Assembly (NCBI RefSeq): GCF_040656415.1
Contig: NZ_JBFAMC010000001.1
Span: 1,302,001-1,366,000 of the forward strand
Direction: 5' to 3'
Source of the DNA: Rhodococcus_F sp040656415
GTDB lineage: Bacteria > Actinomycetota > Actinomycetes > Mycobacteriales > Mycobacteriaceae
DNA length: 64,000 nucleotides
The notes under the pieces are model-generated. The model did no database searches, was not told the origin of the DNA, and saw only the letters and a list, made by a program, of their open reading frames with translations. The position numbers and the translations under genes are program-made. This document shows, piece after piece, positions 60,627-64,000 of this stretch (the stretch's first letter is position 1; every line of letters starts with the position of its first letter).

Positions 60627-61733
60627 GTGAGCAGACCACGAACCCGGGTCGCCGTCATCTTCGGTGGCCGCAGCAATGAACACTCCGTGTCATGTGTGTC
60701 AGCCGGAAGTGTCATGGGGCACCTGGATCCGGAACGGTACGAGGTGGTGCCGATCGGCATCACAGCCGAAGGCTCGTGGGTCCTCGGCTCCACGGATCCG
60801 AACGAGCTGACCATCCACGACCGTGAGCTGCCCAGCGTCGAGCCCACCGGGTCCACGCTGGTGCTTACGGCGGACCCGACGCGGTCCGGCGACCTCGTCG
60901 CCCTCGATGAGGGGATGGCAGGCAAGATCCTGGCCTCGGTCGATGTCGTCTTCCCCGTCCTGCATGGCGCCTACGGTGAGGACGGCACGATTCAGGGTTT
61001 GCTCGAACTCGCCGGGATTCCGTATGTCGGGCCCGGTGTGCTCGCAAGCGCGGCGGGTATGGACAAGGAGTTCACCAAGAAACTGCTCGCCGCAGAAGGC
61101 CTTCCCATCGGGTTCCAGGTGGTGCTGCGCCCTGGGGCTGACACCTTGACCGACGAGCAGAAGTCGCAGCTGCGTTTGCCGGTGTTCGTGAAGCCGGCCC
61201 GCGGCGGGTCGTCGATCGGCATCAGTCGGGTGGCCGGCTGGGACGAGCTCGATGAGGCCATCGCTCGCGCCCGCCTGCACGATCCGAAGGTGATTGTCGA
61301 ATCAGGGATCATCGGACGTGAAGTCGAATGTGGAGTTCTCGAGTTCCCGGACGGTGAGGTGCGTGCCAGCGTCGTCGCCGAGATTCGCATGCCTCAAGCA
61401 TCTGCTGACGACGAGGCGTTCTACGATTTCGACACCAAGTACCTCGACGACGTGTGCGAATTCGATGTTCCCGCAAAACTCGATGATTCGGTCAGCGAGC
61501 AGATCCGTGATTTCGCGGTGTGCGCGTTCGCTGCTCTCGGTTGCCAGGGCCTCGCACGCGTCGACTTCTTCGTCACGGAAGACGGCCCGGTAATCAATGA
61601 GATCAACACGATGCCGGGATTCACCCCGATCTCGATGTACCCACGCATGTGGAGCGAGGCGGGTGTCGACTACCGGACGCTCCTGTCGACCTTGATCGAC
61701 ACGGCTCTAGCCCGGGGTACCGGTCTCCGCTAG
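60627..61733 (+). CDS. ddl: D-alanine-D-alanine ligase
   Basis: 368 residues, ATP-grasp. VAVIFGGRSNEHSVSCVSAGSV opens the protein; LHGAYGEDGTIQGLLELAGIPYVG, KPARGGSSIGISRV (ATP loop) and VINEINTMPGFTPISMYP (Mg ligands) follow. Makes the D-Ala-D-Ala end of peptidoglycan precursors. Start GTG 60627; the 31-residue upstream frame is unlikely. Downstream is the convergent DUF3515 gene, 19 bp away. Confidence 0.96.
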   Translation: MSRPRTRVAVIFGGRSNEHSVSCVSAGSVMGHLDPERYEVVPIGITAEGSWVLGSTDPNELTIHDRELPSVEPTGSTLVLTADPTRSGDLVALDEGMAGKILASVDVVFPVLHGAYGEDGTIQGLLELAGIPYVGPGVLASAAGMDKEFTKKLLAAEGLPIGFQVVLRPGADTLTDEQKSQLRLPVFVKPARGGSSIGISRVAGWDELDEAIARARLHDPKVIVESGIIGREVECGVLEFPDGEVRASVVAEIRMPQASADDEAFYDFDTKYLDDVCEFDVPAKLDDSVSEQIRDFAVCAFAALGCQGLARVDFFVTEDGPVINEINTMPGFTPISMYPRMWSEAGVDYRTLLSTLIDTALARGTGLR

Positions 61734-61752
61734 AAGGCTGACTGCCCGTCGC

Positions 61753-62352
61753 TCACGGCACTACTACCGGTGCCGGATCCAGAGGCTGTTGGGGTAGCGC
61801 TGCCGCGACGGTGTCCGAAATGTCCTGGAGCGGTGTGGGGCCCACCCCGTTCGGAACCGTCAGTGCCACGTACACGCCGCGGTCGACGGCGAACCAACTG
61901 CTCGCATCGATCCCGGCACTCTCACCGGAGATCTCGAACCACTGGACTCCATTGATCACCTGCAGAGCCGACGCCTGATCGAATTCCGCGGGACGGTCGA
62001 GACCGCACCGCAGGACCAGTGGTTCGCCTTCTCCGGCGGGTTGCCACGCTGCGGTGGCTTCGGGTGCGGGCTCGACGAGTTCGGCTCTGGTGTAATCGCC
62101 CAATTTGTCGGGTAGCGCCGCCATCAAAGTCGCGCACTCGGCGGAGTCCGCTTCCGGCGCAGGCACCGGGCCCAGAGCGACCGATTCGATTGCCGGACTC
62201 CGCCCGGCCATCACCGCGGCGGCGATGATGCCGATAACCAACGCCACGGGAAGTGCCACTGCAGTCGCGATGAGGGCCGGATTCCTGCGCTCCGCGGGTG
62301 TTGTGCCGGATGTTTCGGCGGCAGTGTTCTGTTCGGGTTCGAGGTCGGGCAT
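61753..62352 (-). CDS. DUF3515 membrane/secreted protein (Rv2980-like)
   Basis: 199 residues. A hydrophilic start of about 25 residues, one membrane helix (LIATAVALPVALVIGIIAAAVMAG), then an exported domain with paired cysteines (SAECATLM and VLRCGLD) and GVQWFEISGESAG..WFAVDRGVYVALTVPNGVGPTPLQ. This matches DUF3515, of unknown function. Start ATG 62352, 2 bp after the RAM-domain gene stop. The upstream open frame to 63369 runs antisense to thiL and is rejected. Confidence 0.85.
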   Translation of the reverse strand: MPDLEPEQNTAAETSGTTPAERRNPALIATAVALPVALVIGIIAAAVMAGRSPAIESVALGPVPAPEADSAECATLMAALPDKLGDYTRAELVEPAPEATAAWQPAGEGEPLVLRCGLDRPAEFDQASALQVINGVQWFEISGESAGIDASSWFAVDRGVYVALTVPNGVGPTPLQDISDTVAAALPQQPLDPAPVVVP

Positions 62353-62354
62353 GC

Positions 62355-62588
62355 TCAGTTCTTGCTCGCAGACTTTTCGGGGATGTCGCAGGTGAGAGTC
62401 CGGGTGACGCCGGGGACTCGGCGGATCTCCTGGACGACGGGAGGAATCTCGTCGGCGCAGACCCGCACGACCACATCGTAGGGGCCGACCACATCCTCCG
62501 AGGTGCGGACTCCGGGAATCTCCAGTATCTCGGATGCGATCGACGCAGCTTTGCCGACTTCGGTCTGGATCAGGATGAACGCTTGCAC
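62355..62588 (-). CDS. Stand-alone RAM (Lrp/AsnC effector) domain protein
   Basis: 77 residues. VQAFILIQTEVGKAASIASEILEIPGVRTSEDVVGPYDVVVRV is the AsnC ligand-binding fold without an HTH. Such small proteins form oligomers that bind amino acids. Start GTG 62588 directly after GGAAGGAAA; the longer frame has no similarity. It is 2 bp upstream of the DUF3515 gene and probably in one operon with it. Divergent from thiL. Confidence 0.88.
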   Translation of the reverse strand: MQAFILIQTEVGKAASIASEILEIPGVRTSEDVVGPYDVVVRVCADEIPPVVQEIRRVPGVTRTLTCDIPEKSASKN

Positions 62589-62776
62589 TTTCCTTCCGGC
62601 CCTTCCCTCCTCCACGCCGCCCCGGATCTCGGTAGAGTCGCGGGTGGTCCGGCGCGCTGATCTCTCGGCTGCCGGCAGTCCCGGCACAGCTAGAAGGTAC
62701 CGCAGTCGCGGTTTCGTCGAACCGCCTACAGCAGCTGTGCGGGTCAACTGACACAACGGCTCCGTGGAGGCACACC

Positions 62777-63754
62777 ATGACACCGGCGGATTCCCCGAAC
62801 TCAAACCTCACCGCGACGGTCGCCGAGGTCGGTGAGTTCGCGATGATCGACCGGATGTCCAAGGGGCACGCGCAACCGGAGTCCACCTTGATAGGTCCCG
62901 GCGACGACGCCGCTCTCGTCCGGGCCGCAGAGGGACGGGTTGTGGTATCGACCGACATGCTCGTGCAGGGCAGGCACTTTCGATTCGACTGGTCGTCGCC
63001 GCGGGACGTGGGCCGAAAGGCGATGGCGCAGAATGCGGCCGACATCGCCGCGATGGGAGCGTGGCCCACGGCGTTCCTGGTTTCGGTCGGTCTGCCGCCG
63101 GACACGCCTGCCGAGCTGGCGGACGGCCTGGCGGCGGGGGTATGGGAGGCGGCTGAGGAACTCGGAGCAGGTGTGGTCGGCGGGGATCTGGTACAAGCCG
63201 GGGAAGTCGTGATTTCCGTCTCCGCGATCGGGGACCTGAACGGAGCGACCCCGATTCGGCGGTCGGGGTCACGGCCGGGTGACATCGTCGCTGTGGCGGG
63301 GATCCTCGGCCGATCGGCCGGTGGTCTGGCCCTACTGCTTGCCGGATCGTCAGATTTCCCGGAACTCATCGCCGCACACCGTGTCCCTACGCCGCCCTAC
63401 CAGGCTGCTCGAGCTGCCGCCGCCGCCGGCGCCCATTCGATGACCGACATCTCTGACGGCCTTCTCGCCGATCTCGGTCACATCTGTGATCGTTCGGGGG
63501 TCGGAATGTCGCTCGCCAGAGCAAACCTGACAGTCGGAGACGACATCGTGGCGGCAGCCGCGGCGATCGGCGCCGACCACTGGGACTGGGTGCTCACTGG
63601 TGGGGAGGATCACTGTTTCGCAGCGACGTTTCCTGCTGGAGAGGCTCTCCCAGAGGGTTGGACAGAGATCGGAACGGTCGACGACGGGTCGGGCGTGCGG
63701 GTAGACGGCGCGACCTGGCCGGGCGCCGGAGGCTGGCAGAGCTTCTCGGTATAG
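62777..63754 (+). CDS. thiL: Thiamine-monophosphate kinase
   Basis: 325 residues, PurM-like fold. GPGDDAALVRAAEGRVVVSTDMLVQGRHFRFDW holds the Mg-ATP aspartates; GRKAMAQNAADIAAMGAWP, GGDLVQAGEVVISVSAIG and TDISDGLLADLGHI follow. It phosphorylates ThMP to ThDP, the cofactor of IlvB. Start ATG 62777. Confidence 0.96.
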   Translation: MTPADSPNSNLTATVAEVGEFAMIDRMSKGHAQPESTLIGPGDDAALVRAAEGRVVVSTDMLVQGRHFRFDWSSPRDVGRKAMAQNAADIAAMGAWPTAFLVSVGLPPDTPAELADGLAAGVWEAAEELGAGVVGGDLVQAGEVVISVSAIGDLNGATPIRRSGSRPGDIVAVAGILGRSAGGLALLLAGSSDFPELIAAHRVPTPPYQAARAAAAAGAHSMTDISDGLLADLGHICDRSGVGMSLARANLTVGDDIVAAAAAIGADHWDWVLTGGEDHCFAATFPAGEALPEGWTEIGTVDDGSGVRVDGATWPGAGGWQSFSV

Positions 63755-63763
63755 GTTTCACGC

Positions 63764-64000
63764 ATGGCCATCTACGCGCTCGGGGACCGCGAACCCGATA
63801 TCCATCCGGACGCCTACGTACATCCCGATGCAGTGGTGATCGGCAGCGTCAAGCTAGGGGCAGGGGCCTCGGTGTGGCCGATGGCCGTGCTTCGCGCCGA
63901 CTACGGCGCCATAACCATCGGCGCCGATACGAATATCCAGGACGGCTCCGTGATCCACTGCACGCCGATCGATCCCACCGTGATCGGCGCGGGTTGCGTG
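63764..64000 (+). CDS. Gamma-carbonic-anhydrase-like hexapeptide protein, 3' truncated
   Basis: 79 codons visible to the window edge, starting ATG 63764, 9 bases after thiL. VVIGSVKLGAGASVWPMAVLRADYGAITIGADTNIQDGSVIHCTP is the gamma-CA/PaaY left-handed beta-helix pattern, with the first zinc histidine in VIHC. The remainder is outside the window. Confidence 0.88.
   Translation, partial: MAIYALGDREPDIHPDAYVHPDAVVIGSVKLGAGASVWPMAVLRADYGAITIGADTNIQDGSVIHCTPIDPTVIGAGCV

Noticed and set aside
62353..63369. Upstream extension of the DUF3515 frame
   Set aside because: It would run antisense through the RAM-domain gene space and thiL; the membrane helix and RBS position favour ATG 62352.
1..64000. 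CRISPR arrays, insertion sequences, prophage or integrative elements
   Set aside because: No regularly spaced repeats other than the hupB tail, no transposase or integrase frames, and gene order is that of a conserved chromosomal backbone.

Overview
The window is a 64 kb piece of chromosome from a high-GC, mycolic-acid-type actinobacterium (Mycobacteriales). From memory, the gene order follows Mycobacterium tuberculosis from ctaD (Rv3043c) to thiL (Rv2977c), with the same neighbours in nearly the same orientations. Several insertions and the protein sequences suggest Rhodococcus or a close Nocardiaceae relative. That assignment is an inference, since no 16S or species marker is present. Coding density is very high: there is no gene-free stretch over 300 bases, many 1 or 4 bp start/stop overlaps, and frequent GTG or TTG starts. 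I see no insertion sequence, prophage or CRISPR array.

Layout. 1-11 kb: end of ctaD, serB, a PTH2-like protein, a YczE-type membrane protein convergent with glgX, an ABC ATPase, a NUDIX hydrolase, an enoyl-CoA hydratase and two methyltransferase-type proteins. 11-17 kb: a lipoprotein beta-propeller, an acetyltransferase, and a tightly overlapping methyltransferase / GH57 branching enzyme / GT4 operon of the methylglucose-lipopolysaccharide type. 17-25 kb: etfBA, then iscS-mnmA-coreMetE-ligA. 25-35 kb: ACT protein, gatCA, an inserted block (membrane alpha/beta hydrolase, secreted PLA2-like protein, two-component system), pfkA and gatB. 35-40 kb: LppZ-like lipoprotein, DoxX-like protein, an unrecognised triple-repeat protein, ilvD and a PH-domain protein. 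40-54 kb: ilvBNC with an attenuator, serA, leuB, an FAH protein, gltX, tRNA-Gln and tRNA-Glu, a PPOX-type protein, an IclR regulator divergent from leuCD, and hupB. 54-64 kb: mutT1, ppk, fbiD, gpsA, a Cys/Met-metabolism PLP enzyme, ddl, a DUF3515 protein, a stand-alone RAM domain, thiL and the start of a gamma-carbonic-anhydrase-like gene.

How the genes work together. Branched-chain amino acid synthesis is nearly complete here (ilvB, ilvN, ilvC, ilvD, leuB, leuC, leuD), with two visible controls. One is an attenuator whose 15-residue leader peptide is rich in Leu, Val and Ile. The other is a palindrome between leuCD and its IclR-type regulator. Serine synthesis has serA and serB. The indirect route to Gln-tRNA is all present (gltX, gatC, gatA, gatB, tRNA-Gln, tRNA-Glu). 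The GlgX, GH57, GT4, methyltransferase and acetyltransferase genes form an alpha-glucan / polymethylated polysaccharide neighbourhood.

The least explained parts are the phospholipase-like and membrane-hydrolase pair (27.9-29.9 kb), the triple-repeat protein (37.0-37.9 kb), and a perfect 17 bp hairpin inside the start of a coding region (near 10.0 kb).
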